Assembly (NCBI GenBank): GCA_930367205.1
Contig: OV884009.1
Span: 89,859,189 to 89,923,188, forward strand
Length of the DNA: 64,000 bases
Origin: Acanthosoma haemorrhoidale
Lineage: Eukaryota; Arthropoda; Insecta; Hemiptera; Acanthosomatidae
Direction: 5' to 3'
Shown here: positions 24,100-37,800 of the stretch, one piece after another
How positions within the stretch are numbered: the stretch's first letter is position 1
How the letters are laid out: every line of letters begins with the position of its first letter
Program-made: the position numbers and the translations under genes
Notes under the pieces: model-generated
Database searches by the model: none
Told to the model about the DNA's origin: nothing
Seen by the model: the letters and a program-made list of their open reading frames with translations, nothing else

Positions 24100-25629
24100 C
24101 TTTGTTCTTTTAGGGGTTGGGTAGTAGACTTATTATAGATACAATAAAAATAGTCTATTGCGTAATGATTTCCGTGCAGGTGAAGCAGCAGGCAAAAATC
24201 TAGTGAGTGATATATAAAAGAAATAACTTAAGTGTTAAGTGAAGAAACTTACAAGAGGTGGTTGGGCTTCATTTCTTCAACAATTACAATGTATTTTTGA
24301 CAAAAATTGCTTCATTTAATTTAGATACAGTTTGAACAACATTGATTGATAATAGGTTCATGGCTCCCCAAGGAATATTTTTGAATTCCTTATTACATCA
24401 CCATATTTAACCTTGGGAGGAAAATTCAGAACTTTGTAACACTACTGCCTCCATAAAAGGTGCTCCCCATTACAACATGTGAAGTGATGCCTTCCTACAC
24501 ATAGAATTGATATCAAGTCCAGTTAAACCAAAATTCACTAAGGGAGTGTATAAAGAAGATCTGGTACGATCCTTAGTGAAATAATAAAGCCAACACCAGA
24601 ACATCTCTTGCAGTAATTTCCTAAATATGTAGCTCAAAGGGGTTACCTGAAGGGCAACAATCTAATCTACTTTAAGAAATTAAAAAAAAACAACCCTTGC
24701 ATCTCAACTCAACCAGTCCGAGTAGAGGCTTCTATCTAAGCAAGTCAGTAGTATTAAGCATGGAGTGACAACTGCGATACTAGGCATTAGTACTATAGCA
24801 AACCTTGGCAGTTATTCCACCTATCTATCTTAGCCATAATTATCCCATACTTTAATCATGGACTTACCAGGAAGTCCTACTATACTGTTCCGTTAACTTA
24901 CCTTTTATAATGAGTGATAGGCTTTTTTACTTAGTCTGCCATAAGCTTTAATTTTTCTTTTTAAATAATAAATCTACTTAGAATTATTAACTATTATTAT
25001 TAGTGATGGATATAGATTTGTTAAAATTGAATGAATTTTTCACATATTTTAGTGTAATTATAATTAAAGAATGAGATGAAATTTATTACTGCTTCAATTG
25101 ATAAAAGCTAAGGGTAGGAAAATTAAATATTAGAGTTAATTATCGTACAAAAGATCTTTCTTTGTTTTAAGAATCTTAAAACATGACATTCTGATTTCAT
25201 TTGTAAGATCAAGTTATGTGTGGGCTATTTCCACAGACAACTCTGGCTCAAACAGCATATTCTTAATGGAATACTGGTGATATTAATATTATTTTGTACT
25301 TGGATAGTATATGAAGCTTTGTATAGCACTGTTGAAAACATGGCATCGGTTTGTGAATCCATAAAAATCACTTCTTAGTAACTCAAGACAAATACCAAGA
25401 GAAGTGTCCCTTGTCAACGCAGTCATGTTTTCCACAACCACTTAAGCAGAATCCATTGGCCTCTTAATAAATAAACCTCTCCAAAGAAAACAAATAGAAT
25501 CAGATTTAACATGACACCTTAAGTCTTTTCATTTAACCCCTGCCATAAAGCATATTCAACATCAATAACTGACACTGACAGTATACTAGAGAGATGGAGG
25601 TGACACTATAAGATTTTTTCTTATTGAAA
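24100..25629. other. Stretch without recognisable genes
   Basis: I see no exon or RNA gene. Moderately AT-rich text with no open frame of interest. Confidence 0.45.
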
Positions 25630-25830
25630 CAGTCTGACTCAGCCTGCTGAGGAAATGATTAGGAATGAAGATTATATAGAGTTTACATGGATAGAAGTAG
25701 AAACTGCTATTGAAAAGATAAAACAATATTGGATCAACACAATACAAAAAATTTGATCAGGAATTGTTTAACTGAATCAGAAAGGCTGACAGCTATCAGC
25801 ATCTACTATCAGATGTACTTTAGAGCACTA
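25630..25830 (+). mobile_element. Possible LINE remnant before the reverse transcriptase
   Basis: The plus-strand frame reads QPAEEMIRNEDYIEFTWIEV followed by ETAIEKIK. This resembles the E(V/I).AI..LKN.KA.G.D linker in LINE ORF2, but the K..G.D part is lost. Short and weak. Confidence 0.3.
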
Positions 25831-26399
25831 AAGTGGGGGAAAAACTGCCACCCAGTGCTCTACTTTATCAAAAACACTATCTTTCATTAGTACACCGATT
25901 ACATCTTTTGGCACACCTGAAAATATTGTATCGTAATTCTTGGACAAGCAAATGATTTTAAAGATGTCAGATTTTCAGACTTAAATCCTTTTTTCATAGA
26001 CTGGGAATTAATTCTTTGATGGAAATGACAACGGGTGAACAAAAAAAATTTGAAAAAGTAAATAGGTAAGTTATGTCTTGGTAAACATGCTTGAATAAAA
26101 AAATAACACTGGCCTATTTATGGGATCCACACACGTCATCCTTCACGGGAATGATTTGTGAAACCTACTCGTGCAAGTCCCACTGCGGTGCAATTACCTA
26201 GCAGCTTAGTTTTACCTAACCAAATTATTATTAAAAAATTGTTTTTTTTTAGCAAAGTAAATGTGTCGATAACGTGTTCAAGAACATGCCATGACCTATT
26301 TGCAGCTAACTTACAGGCAAAAAAAAGAGTGATGGCCTGTGGTTGTAACCTGCCGGGGTACAGGAATGTACCAGTGAAAAAAAAATAATCCTCCACTCA

Positions 26400-28085
26400 A
26401 CCTTTTCAATGTAGAATTTTTACTAAATATGGTCCGATAGCTGAGATGTATAAAATTTGCATTATTGCAGCTCAACTGTTGCCCCACTTTTTGGTAATTT
26501 ATTTAATTTAAAAATTGTAGTTAAAGAACAATACAATTTGGATAACTCGATAGAAAATTGCCCAGGGTCTATATGCATTTTAAATAACTAACTTTTATTA
26601 AATAAGGGTGTCTAATGTAAATTAAAAATCTAATCTACTTACTTTTACTCCATTGGATAGATACCTTGAAGATATATGAGTAATATAGTCTGATATAAAT
26701 AGTACACAAATTGATAGGAAGTTGTTTTATTCGTGTAGATTAGGCATTCTTATAGTGACATAACACCGTTAATTAGAATATCAGGTTTACTCATACTATC
26801 ATCTGTATTCATAATAAGCATGAGTCTTTGTTTTAGAAATCATGTTAGTAAAGTTGAACTAACATTTTTTTTTTAATCTACAAACAGTGTTATGAGTTCC
26901 ATTTGGTTATTGGGAAGATGGTTTTATAAGACTAACGAAATGTCTTGATAGACAAGTATTAAATTGATTTTTAATTTCTGACAATTTCCCCCCCCCCCCC
27001 ATAAACTGGACATTTTTTATAATTTAAGTCATGAGGACCAGAACAGTTAGGACACACAAATGTCATTACTAAAGCATTTAGAAAGAATCATATTCTTTGG
27101 AACATTTACTGCATTTTGGTATTCTACGATAATAAGTACTCATGATTGGCAATGATTTTTGAAGTTCTGTAAATATCTCGTTGGACATTTAAATTACACA
27201 CTGTTAAGTTCTAAAGGAGGTTTAGTTTTCGTCTGGTACTTTATTTTATTTTTAATTGCATGTCATTATTAATTAATATAACTTAGTGTACCAGATCATA
27301 TTTGATTTCAGTGCATTCCATGGAAGGACCAATACCCTACCATAAACTTCTACTATCTATCTCAGGGGGTTAAATGTCAAACTACAATTATTTAAAATAT
27401 CATCTTGGACACAGAAAATAAGTAGGTCAAAAGAGATGTTATAACGATTGGTGCCCTTGATGTAATAACAGCAATGGACCTCTATTCATTTGTTTTGGTT
27501 TGGCCATGGTCGAGTGATAAAAATTTACTCGTTTTTAACACATTATAGTAACAATAAACGGAATAAATATTCCTTGAAATTTTAGAGTTCAATACCATAG
27601 AAACAAAAAACTATTTGTTAACATAATACAATTACCAATCATATTTAATGTGATTTTTAAGGCAACAAATTCATTTATACTTAATGATTTGTGTAAAAGT
27701 ACTGACAATAAAACAGAGAAAATGAAGAATTGTATTTGCTTTAAAAATGTTTCAGTGAATAAATGAAACGAAGTTGAAACAAGCCTCAGAATGATGGCTT
27801 CAAGTAACAGGAAAAATGGACTATGTCGCTCACCCGCAAGAAAAGTGGCATTTACACATTTAGTAACTTTGTTCACATTTCCTCAGAAACATCTGTAAGT
27901 TGATTAAGTAAGGATTCTATTTTTGGCAATGGAGTTCAATTATAATGTTTTGCATTAGTAAATAGCTATTGCCATTCTAAAGAATAACTTACCAACTGTT
28001 ACTGTTACCAACAATATTGTGATTTCATTACAAAACGCAGAGAGTGGAATCGCATATCGTTTGAAAAATGTCTGATTGATATAAA
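26400..28085. other. AT-rich stretch without recognisable genes, with a 13-base C run
   Basis: There is no supportable exon. A run of 13 C at 26988-27000 stands out in AT-rich DNA. The 95-codon open frame at 27589-27876 (-) shows hydrophobic low-complexity text and no known family. Confidence 0.45.
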
Positions 28086-28089
28086 ACTA

Positions 28090-29031
28090 TTCAAGAAATA
28101 GTAGTGCGTAGAAATGAGAATCAATTTTATTTAATTTGGAAATGATTGGGTTTTTCCACTTAAAACTATTAATCTACAACCAAAAAAATGTAGGAACTTA
28201 TTTAGGAAAGGATACAAAGACTATCTTATAAAAAGGTATTACTTTTATTTGCTTATGTAACATTACATAAGATGTGTTATAATTAAAATTAATGAATAAA
28301 CTCAAATAATGTAAACTGTTAGTTCAGGTAAGTTAATTAAGTGAGTTGATTAAAATGACCTGACAAGTGGGATTGTAAATAAAATTTATCCAGAATTGTC
28401 CCATAAAATTTATTTCATAAATGAATAAAAAATGAAACTCAGCTGCATAATATTGCAAGAATAACTGAACAAAGGTAATTCGTCTTGGAGGTTTTTTTGG
28501 CAACCCGAGTCTACACAGGTGGTCTGAAAAGTTTCTGACCTCAACATGAAGATAATAAATAAATAAAAGCTTTGTTAGGTCGGAAACTTTTCAGACCACC
28601 CTCGTAGCTAGTACGGGTTCTACAATCATATAACACTTCTTGTAACATATTTGTCAACTATCAGAAGAGGCTCAAGAATCCAGGAATAAGGACTGTAAAA
28701 GGTTTTGTGACAACCAATCACAGAAAATCTCAAGAGTTTCAAAATGAAATGACGACTTATTCCTCATGTTAATGTCTTCTGACCCCATCATCATTGCTCA
28801 TCGAGATCTTCCGCAAAAAATAAAAGGTACTTTATCCTCTAAAGTTGCTCATTAAATGATAACACATCTTATGTAATGTTACATAAACAAAAAAAAGTAT
28901 TACCTGCTAACACGAGATATTCTTAGTTTATTTTTCTAAATAAGTTCCTACATTTTTTTGGTTGTATATTATGAGAAAAAGTCCTATCTTTTGCATATTA
29001 AATAAGATTGATTCTATGCACTATTTCTTGA
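28090..29031. mobile_element. Long inverted repeat (arms of about 175-190 bp) around a 0.58-kb spacer
   Basis: The left arm (about 28090-28281) and right arm (about 28857-29031) are reverse complements with moderate divergence. The best blocks are ACAACCAAAAAAATGTAGGA (28177 onward, matching the right arm near 28960) and TATGTAACATTACATAAGAT with GTGTTAT (28255-28281, matching 28858-28884). Outside about 28088 and 29035 the similarity fades. No transposase is present. It behaves like a foldback or MITE-type element and could form a long hairpin RNA. A miniature mariner (28514-28604) sits in the spacer. Confidence 0.75.
28514..28604. mobile_element. Miniature mariner (91-bp MITE) with 28-bp terminal inverted repeats
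   Basis: The left end (28514-28541) contains GGTGGTCTGAAAAGTTTC. The right end (28577-28604) contains its reverse complement, GAAACTTTTCAGACCACC; 24 of 28 positions match. TA dinucleotides flank both sides (28512-28513 and 28605-28606), the standard mariner target duplication. The GTGGTCTGAAAAGTTTCCGACCT-type end is typical of mariner-family elements. Only about 35 bp lie between the ends, so it is non-autonomous. Confidence 0.85.
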
Positions 29032-29049
29032 ACTTAAAATTCGTCATCT

Positions 29050-32000
29050 ACACCCCATAAAACATAAATTATCAGATTTTGGTACCAATTGGAGAGTTTT
29101 CCGAGATACGACTTTGGTCCACCTAGATTTGTGATTCTGCCACAGCAACAGTGTGATTTATTTTTAGGATAATCAATCATGGTATGTTTATGATTTGTGG
29201 CAATAATTTCAATATTATTTAGCTGAATTACAATAGAACTATTGAGAATTATTTCTAATGTTAAACATTAAAAAGATTTGGAAAATGTTTTTTTTTATTT
29301 AAATGCACAGCAGTGTATCTACGGTGGGTTCTGACTTAGGTGGAAACAAAATATTTTTGTTAATGGCTTATCATTGGTAAAAGTTAAACATTGTGATTGT
29401 GATAAATCCCCATTCACTACTTAGGGAGGGACCTAGAATTTGATAAACTGAAGAAAAGAAAAATGTCACAACTCATAATCAGGTTACATTTAGTGGTTGG
29501 GGGGTAGGAAGGTGATTTTACATAATCTTCCCTATTTCTTTTATAACTTTATATTCAAAGTTTTCATGTTTTTACATGCAGTTTTAAGTGGCAGTAAAAA
29601 AATGACAATTTTATTTTTTCACTCCAAATAAAATTTAGTATTTTTGAGTTGTGCCATTTTTAAATATAATTTCATAAATAAAATGTGTTAAACAAACTTT
29701 TTTTCAGTACCACAGCACAACAAAACTTATTATAAAATAAAAATAACATATATAACATTAATTTTTTCTTCTTACTCAAACAGCTGGTAGTTGTGAAGTG
29801 TATCTTCTACAAGTTCAAACACATAAATTGTATACATAAATACCATAGTTGGAATTTATTTCAGTGATAATATAGATTTAATCTTGTTTTTAATTTATTT
29901 TATTCATAAAATATTATCGGAAAAAAAAATCATGTATATAAATGAGACCTAATACAAATGTTTTAAAATAAACTATTATGTACTTGTATAAGAAGTTTAT
30001 AAAATACTTACAATCTAAAAAATCTATGTTAACTAATGCAGTCTTCAACATAACTAATTTTCAATTCAGGAATGAAAAAATTGCTAATAAAACCTAGATT
30101 ACTTAGCAGTTTTAGATACAATTATAATTAATAATACTGGGTTTAAAAAATTGTGTTTAAAATTACAATTTTCAAACATTATTTAAATTGACTAAATAAA
30201 ATATACACCACAAACGAGTTTATTCAATTGAAAAAATAAATTATCCAGGTAGCTAAAGCAGAAAATTATACAAATACGCAATGATACAAGTAAGCACTAC
30301 TTAATAAATGTTTACATATTATAATAGTTAAAATTTCACAAAAAACGAAAAGAAAAGGGCATTCAAAGCAATGTGCATTGTTAGGCATGCAAAACTAACT
30401 TAAAAATAAAATTCCACAGCAATTAAATAACATAGGTCTAATAGTAAATCAAACAAAATTAAGGAACTTGCATTTTAAATTATCCATGAGGATAAAGTGG
30501 GATGTAGTTGGAGTACTAAAAACTGTTTCTAAACTTATTAAAGCTTATAACTATGTAAGTTAAGCTTGAATGAAATTAAAAAGTGGGCATAATGAAATTT
30601 TTTTTACAATTATTGCACAACTAGAGAATAGTGTATGCATTGTGATTTCAACATAGTACAAAATGGGACCAAGATAAAAAGAATTTATTGAATACTTTAA
30701 AAATAATATGATCATTTGTCACAAACAAAATAATAAATGGATGAAGAAGTATAATATATTAAGATGAAGAAGTATTAAATGCATATCTCTATATTGAAAT
30801 ATATCTTTTTTTTTCTGGTGAATAAAAAAAAGATTATACCATATTATTATAAGGGTGTTGGGGGCCAAAAGATTTATTTTAATAAATGCTATGAGATAGT
30901 ATTCCTCCATAACATGAATAACTTTTACTATCCCACAAATTATTTATAAGTTCATTTATAAATTGTACAGGCAAAAACTGTCTTATCAGTGTTTTGAAAG
31001 CTAAGTAACTTAAGTAAATAATTAAATTATTATCATACATTTATTTAAACATATTTCCCTAGCTATTATTATTGAATTCACTCTGAGTAATAATTCAAAA
31101 AGAAAAATATTTTCCTTTGATTATTCAATAGCATTTAGGTGAAATAGTTGTTTGTTTTGTAGGTATGCTAAAGAATGCCCTATATGTATGGGCAATTGAG
31201 TTTATGAACTCATTTTGATACAATTTTATATTTGTTACAGTCTAATAACAAAAAAAAACTCATTGCTTCATGATTTTGAGCTGAAGTAAGCTTTAAAAAA
31301 ATCTAATTAAATAATAAATTTGTCATTAATACGGAATTGAATTAATTAAATCTTGCTATGATACATATTGAAAAATTTTGTGCCCTCAACTTTTTTTTCA
31401 CCAATTATAATTTATAACAAAACATGTTTTTATCCATTGTTTTTGAATTTTTAAAAGGAACAATTAGATCATAATTAAAATCATCCAAATGATTTAAGTC
31501 TTTAATGTAAAAAGCTATGATAAATACAACTATACACCACTCGCTGAAAACCCACCCATAGTTAAAACCGAAATGATAAATTCATCCTAATATGTGCAGT
31601 AATTCAATTCCAAAAAATATTTTGTTTATTTAACAATTGATTGACTTTCTAAATATATTTTTAAAAGGAGTACACAGTTCTTGTATTGTATTAGTGGCAT
31701 GCGAATGCATCTTAGTAGAGAGAATCAATAAAAACCTCGCCGCAACTTTCCCCTGTGAAAGTAAAAACTGATTAAAGACACACAAACATCAAATGTAGAA
31801 ACACATAAGCAACACAACAAAAAACTCATTAAATTTTACAATAAAAAATGGTTTTTTGTTAATTGAGAGAAAAATTTGCAACAAGTATAACGCTTATAAT
31901 GAAAATGTGATATAAAGTCGTTATTTAGCCTGTCAAGAACAACATATACCAGATACCAGATAAATATGACAAACTGTCCTATTTAGGTTAATAGATAACT

Positions 32001-32720
32001 TTAGTGATAACTATTAAAAAAAAAAGTATAAATTCATACAGATTATTATTAATCAGTCCTATTTAGCAAAAGAAAAATGTTTGCCTGATATATGCATTAA
32101 AATTTTTAAATATCTCCTCATAAACAAAGAAAAAAAAAAAAATTATAACAATATGAAAACAAAGAAAATAATTTATACTAAATTATGTAGGAATAAATAA
32201 ACATGACAAAAGAAGATAGAAAAAATATTTTGTTCCAATCAATTACGATGGACAATGTTTACAAGTTACATTAAACACAATAACAGATGAGAGCATAACA
32301 TTTTTTATTGACGTACTATCAGTAGATAATATGAAAACTAATTATAAATAAATAATACAAAAATTATTTGTATTTTAATTTCAATTAATTTTATACCTAA
32401 TTATATTTATTGAAGACCACTGACAACTTTATACTGTTAAAACACACAAGGACCTTGTTGATAACTCTGGGATAGTGTCGAGCTTGACCCCTCCTACCCA
32501 TCACGAGAGCAAGCAGAAGTCTGCGACCTCCGCACGGAGCAGGCAAACCAAAAAAAAAAAATGTCTTCCTGCATACTGGTTACATATTTAATTTTGTGTA
32601 CCCATATTATTTTTGTTTGGTATCAAACTGTTCGGGAGTTTTTTTTTAAAGCAAAATATTTGGGAGTGTAATGCAGTGTACAAGTTGAAATTACATTCGA
32701 AGTGAAAGAAGGTTGTGGTT
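29050..32720. other. AT-rich stretch without recognisable genes
   Basis: Long AT-rich DNA with A and T runs. I see no exon or RNA gene. A GC-richer patch at 32450-32550, just before the pogo-type pseudogene, ends in an A run (32551-32562) and could be the edge of another repeat. Confidence 0.5.
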
Positions 32721-32723
32721 TGA

Positions 32724-33885
32724 ATGGATAAAAAGTTAGACGCTATTAATCGAATTGATAAAGGAGAAGTATTGAAGAAAATAGCTGCTGAATTGGTATT
32801 TATAACTTCGACAGTGTCCAACTGGAAAAAACCAAAGAAAAGAAATTGAAATTTTTTGGGGTAATGTTGGTATGTAAAGACAGTTCCGGAAGGCAGAGGA
32901 ACGGTAAAAAAATGAAACATTAGACAACGCAATATTCATGTGGTACAGTGCTTAGCAAGAATGTGCTCTGTCTATATCTAGACCAATGTTTACCCAGAAA
33001 GCTTTGAGCTTAAACAAAAAGTTACTGAATCCTGACCTAGCCAGGGGTGGCTAGAGCGTCGGAAAAACTGACACGGTATTCGCCAACTTACCCTGAATGG
33101 AGAGAGATTGTCTAGTGATACTGCTGATGCAGAAAAATTTAAACAGGACTTCGAACAATTCATATTTTCAGAGAAATTGACACCAGATAAAATTTATAGT
33201 ACTGACAAAACTGGGCTGTTTTACAAGATGCTTCTGAGCAAAAAAAAGCATAAAAGCTTGAAGATTGGGCTAAGGGTAAGGGCTACAAGAAAAGCAAAGA
33301 TAGGCTAACTGCTATGGCTTGTAGCGATGCATCAGAAAAACATAAGTTTTCTTTCTAGTCATTTTAAGGAAATCCAAGAATCCCTGAGCACTAAAAAATG
33401 TGAACCAAAATTCGTTGCCAGTGCTTAACCGACCACATAAAAATACGTGGATGGACAATTTTTTTTTTGTTGAAGAACAGGTTTTTTGATAACTTTTGAG
33501 TTCAAAAATTCCTAAAATAAAATAATTTACCAGAAAAACAATACTCCGTCTCATCCGAAAGAAAAAGAACTCGTGAGTGGAGGAATTAAAGTGAAATTTC
33601 TCCCACCAAATGTAACCTCACTGCTGCATGCAGCCTATTGACCAGGAAGTCCATGAAACCATCTCTTTATCTTTAGATGTTTGGCACATCTCTTTGGTAA
33701 AATCTTTAGTTTACCAAAAAGAACTGCTTGTCAAAATAATTGAAGAGGAAGGAAAAAAAAGTGTGATTGATTTGTTGAAACCAATCAATGTCAGAGGCAC
33801 TATTTACCTACAGTTTGCATTAGATAATCTGATAGGGAAAACCCCTGTAGACAGGTGTTTGCTAGGGCACAACAGTGTATAATAG
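32724..33885 (+). pseudogene. pogo/Tigger-type (CENP-B/Jerky-like) transposase pseudogene
   Basis: The 5' end reads MDKKLDAINRIDKGEVLKKI, then AAELVFITSTVSNWKKPKKR and a TGA at 32847. This is the N-terminal psq/CENP-B-type helix-turn-helix of pogo-family transposases. Further down, in several frames, are a CENP-B-type second DNA-binding segment, then KFKQDFEQFIFSEKLTPDKI and YSTDKTGLFYKMLL (33150-33230; family wording N.DETGLF.K.LP, the first catalytic-Asp region), then AMACSDASEKHKF, then KVKFLPPNVTS near 33590. The latter precedes a broken Q.MDQGV (MQPIDQEVHET at 33628). The second catalytic DNAPSHP segment is not recognisable. Multiple stops and frameshifts make it inactive. I could not find terminal inverted repeats. 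It lies 0.9 kb beyond the stop of the convergent Idh3g gene. Confidence 0.8.
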
Positions 33886-34411
33886 GTAGTGTATTCTTCA
33901 ATAAGCAACTGCCTGAAGTGGGATAGGATCCTTATGATGTTGATTTTAAAAGTGCATTTGCTAATTTGTTACTTTATGCGCCTGTCCAATGCTCCTCATT
34001 CTGAGCAAAATCTCTGACCAAATTACTTAACCTTTAACTGAAATTGCCCACAGAAATAAAAAAACAACCAAATGATCAAGGTTTAGAGTTATAAGTGATA
34101 CTGCACACTTAACAAGTTTTTTTAGATTATCACTTACATTCCTCCTTCAGTTTTAATCGAAATCACAATAATGATTATACCACAAACGAAAAAAAAAAGT
34201 TTTCATGGTACTTTAAGGGTAGTACACTAGTCTAACAGGAAATTTAAGACTGGTTACAAAAATGTAGTAAAAGTGGAGAACATCGGGTTTTATGACAATA
34301 GATTGAAATAGAACACGGTTGACGGTATTCACTCCATTTTTGATGCAGTTTCACAAATTAAGTAATTAACATTACGAGCTGAACACCTGAAATGGACCAA
34401 GGCTTTATATC

Positions 34412-34417
34412 TTTATT
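34412..34417 (-). terminator. Candidate polyadenylation signal of Idh3g
   Basis: An AATAAA hexamer on the minus strand, about 380 bp past the Idh3g stop codon at 34794. It is the first plain AATAAA I noticed downstream, but weaker variants lie closer, so the true cleavage site is uncertain. Confidence 0.3.
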
Positions 34418-34793
34418 TAGAACAAGTTATATATTATTAAGCAATAACTATTCCTTGCAATTAGCTAGTGTGCAAATAAAAACTAAAATTCTAGAGTTTG
34501 GCGGAGTATTTGGGTGGTAATTTGAAATTGTATTTCTAATACAACAGGATACTGTCTAATCACACTGTTTTACGTTTTAGCTATGCCCTTCAGGATGTAG
34601 CTTTTATATATATAAAACAAACAAAAAAAAACTTGGTTACTAAAAACTGCATAATAACATGCTGTTATAGTGACAATGTAGCATCAAAATAAAAGAACTA
34701 TCATTGATATTTTGTTAAATAATGAATCAAATTTTCTATCTTTAAGATTAAAATCAAATATTAGCTCTTTACAGAAAACCTCTACAGCATAGC

Positions 34794-34879
34794 TTACCAC
34801 TTCATTGATTTTGTAGCTTCTAAGACATACTTTAAGATATTCTGAACAACATCCTGGCTTGATGCAGACCCACCAAGAT
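34794..34879 (-). CDS. Idh3g: Idh3g exon 9 (residues 368-395 and stop)
   Basis: Acceptor TTTTTAG at 34880-34886. It encodes the end of Asp368, then [20 protein letters not shown] and ATKSMKW, then TAA at 34794-34796. D(L/I)GG.....DV...IL is the expected C-terminus. The stop lies inside a donor-like GTAAGC sequence; see findings. Confidence 0.92.
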
Positions 34880-37800
34880 CTAAAAACATTCAAAACAAAC
34901 AAATAAATTATATCAGCTATACCAGCGGGTGAGAGTGATAACCTTAAATTTTTATTATACAATAATAATTAAAATCCTTTAACAATTAGGGGTGAAAATA
35001 TTTATTTTTTTACCATCGATCACAATATCCACTCACTCACATTCAAAACCCTTCTCTCCATTAGTTGCGATAATATTTTCCCCATCAGCCCAATGATCGA
35101 TTACCACACTTCCAACCTCTCATCAATCATGGACAAGCAACCCCCCCCCTTAACACTAATCCTTACACCCTTAACCACAGTCCCCTAAACCATGGATGTC
35201 TCAAAATATCAAGGAACTGATGAGGGAAGAAAATGTGGTCAGAAGGTTTATTAGTATGAAACATTAGATCTTCCTTGAAACGGCTCAAGGAATCGTACCA
35301 AGTCAGAATGTTTTCACTAATCCCTTAGATTCACTTTCAGTGGAATAATTTTCCAAAATTTCTTCCTCTGCAAATCCCTTAATACAGTATGTCACATTTC
35401 CCCTAGAGCAAATTTAACTCTCATTTATCATCCTCACACCATCAATTTCTCCCTTTATCCCCCAAAACAATGGTTTCAACCCCCAAAATTTCTTTTACCT
35501 CCATAAACTACATATAAGAGTACTTCAATATCATGAAATCTCACACCAATGGCACACCATGATGGCATTCCAAGCTAAGCTCATCAAGTTTTCTCTACAG
35601 AATAGCATCTGACCTGCCTCCTGGAAAAAAATTCCATTATTAATATTGACCCATCTCCATCTAGCCTCCATCAATCAGAACTTCTTGAATAATTAGTTCA
35701 ATCTTAAACTTCAAATGTTGAAGATCAATCTTGAAACAGTATCAATCCATTTCAATTACACATCTGACCAAAGCTATCCCAATCAACCTGCTCTAACCGT
35801 AATTACCAGCTACTTACAATCCACCAAAGATCTCAAAAAAATCACTATCCTTATTCTCCTCGACACGATCGACTATTTCATTTCTTATACCTACATCAGG
35901 ACAAATTGGCCAGGCCAATTTTGACACTCAAGAGCTCTAAATTAGAGTAAAAACCTCACCGACTGGAAAATTCTTCGATTTTAAAATTTTGCTTTTGTCT
36001 TTTTTGGCCATGTGAAAAATCTGACTGGCCATGTGAAATTAAGCTGTGACCTTATGTAAGTAAAATTTTCTGTAACTCTTAGGAGATTTATGTCCCAAAA
36101 TAAAGTTTATTTTTTATTGCATTATTTTAAAGGGGTATGCCAAAGTTATAATTATATAGTTGGGAAACATACCTTTATTGAAAATGTCACTAAGATGATG
36201 AGACAAATATATGCAGGCTCACTGTTTTGAACTACAATTTAATCACAAATACATTTTACTTGTTATTCCTAACACAATATACATGTGGGACAGTGTGAAA
36301 AAAACCCCCAAAAAACTGGCAGTTTGTTATGAGCTAGGATAACTTCCACTGATGTAATGTAAAGAACTGAGTGATTCCACTACCTGTAGAGCTTGAGCAC
36401 CATATATAGTATTTGGTGCATTATTTTGAAGTGTTTACATAATGTTAAGTTAATTTAAGCACACCGAGTATTATGTGAACTTTCTTCAAATCAATTCTGC
36501 TTTCTGCATCTGGCCTTAAATTTATCCACACTCAGGTTATGACTTTTTGAGCCTTTTTGGCTGATAATCCTCAGAAGCACCTCATGAAATTATTTCTCTA
36601 GTTCTCAGAAACAAGTTTGACATGTCAAACCATGACCTGTCCTATGTATATCAATAAGAATGAAGAAAATTTCATGGGAGAACATCTCTCTCCTAAACTG
36701 TGGGTATAATCGACTTGATACAATATGACTGGCCCATACCTCATACCACTCATAATATATACCACTATAGGTCAGACAATTTATACCATTTCCATCATCA
36801 CCATATGGCCCATAATATTCACTCCTGATACAACAGTTTTCACTTTCAATTTTTCAATGGCCTGATACCTAAAACAATGGTAGCAGGAACACCATGTCGG
36901 ATCTATCTCTTGATGTACCGTGGTAAGCTCAAGATGTAGCCTTCTTGGACACTTTAAGAATAGTAATATTTAAGACAATAGAACATAAATCCCAATCAAT
37001 AAATAATTATTCAGTTATAAACAATAAACAAATAATCAATACATACCAGGGGTATGAATTTTTTGAACATTTACTGTATTATTAACTGCTGATGACAATA
37101 TTTGAGCATGTGTTTGATGGCCAAGATGTTCAAGCATATCTACAGATGCATTAACCATTGCTATGGGATTAGCAATATTTTTTCCAGCAATTGACGTTCC
37201 TGTATTTCGGGTTCCGGGTTCAAATATGGCATACTAAAACATAAAAAATGACAATACTTAAAATTAACTGCATGTTTAACGTAGCCCCTTATGCATAACC
37301 AATGTATAGTTGGTTCATTTTGACTTCTACCAATCGGAAACAAATTAAATCAGTGGCTATTTAGACTGGTCCAATAAATTGAATAAATGGATTTATAAAC
37401 AATTCTTGACTACCACTACCATTTTCAACATAAATTACTAAAAAGCAGGGGTGCAGAAAGTTAAACACTTTACTCAAAGAGTTTAGTTTGAACAGTATCA
37501 GGAAACTGAAAACTTTCATTTTCAAGTTACAAAATAACTGTATCTAAAAGTGGTTTGTATAAAAGTTTTAAGGGATTACAGTCACATCTTGGAATCTCAT
37601 ATTTTTCAAGAAATATAATTAATTAAGTTAAAATAATTTTTTTCTTATATAAATGTTTCTTTTTTAATCATCCAAGTAAATAAATACTTCAAATGGCACT
37701 GACTGTTGGTCAACTGGTTATGAGAGAAATCATACAAAATTCTGTTTTTTATGTTTCAATTAGATGGATTTTAATAAAAATTGGATTATTAAACTACACA

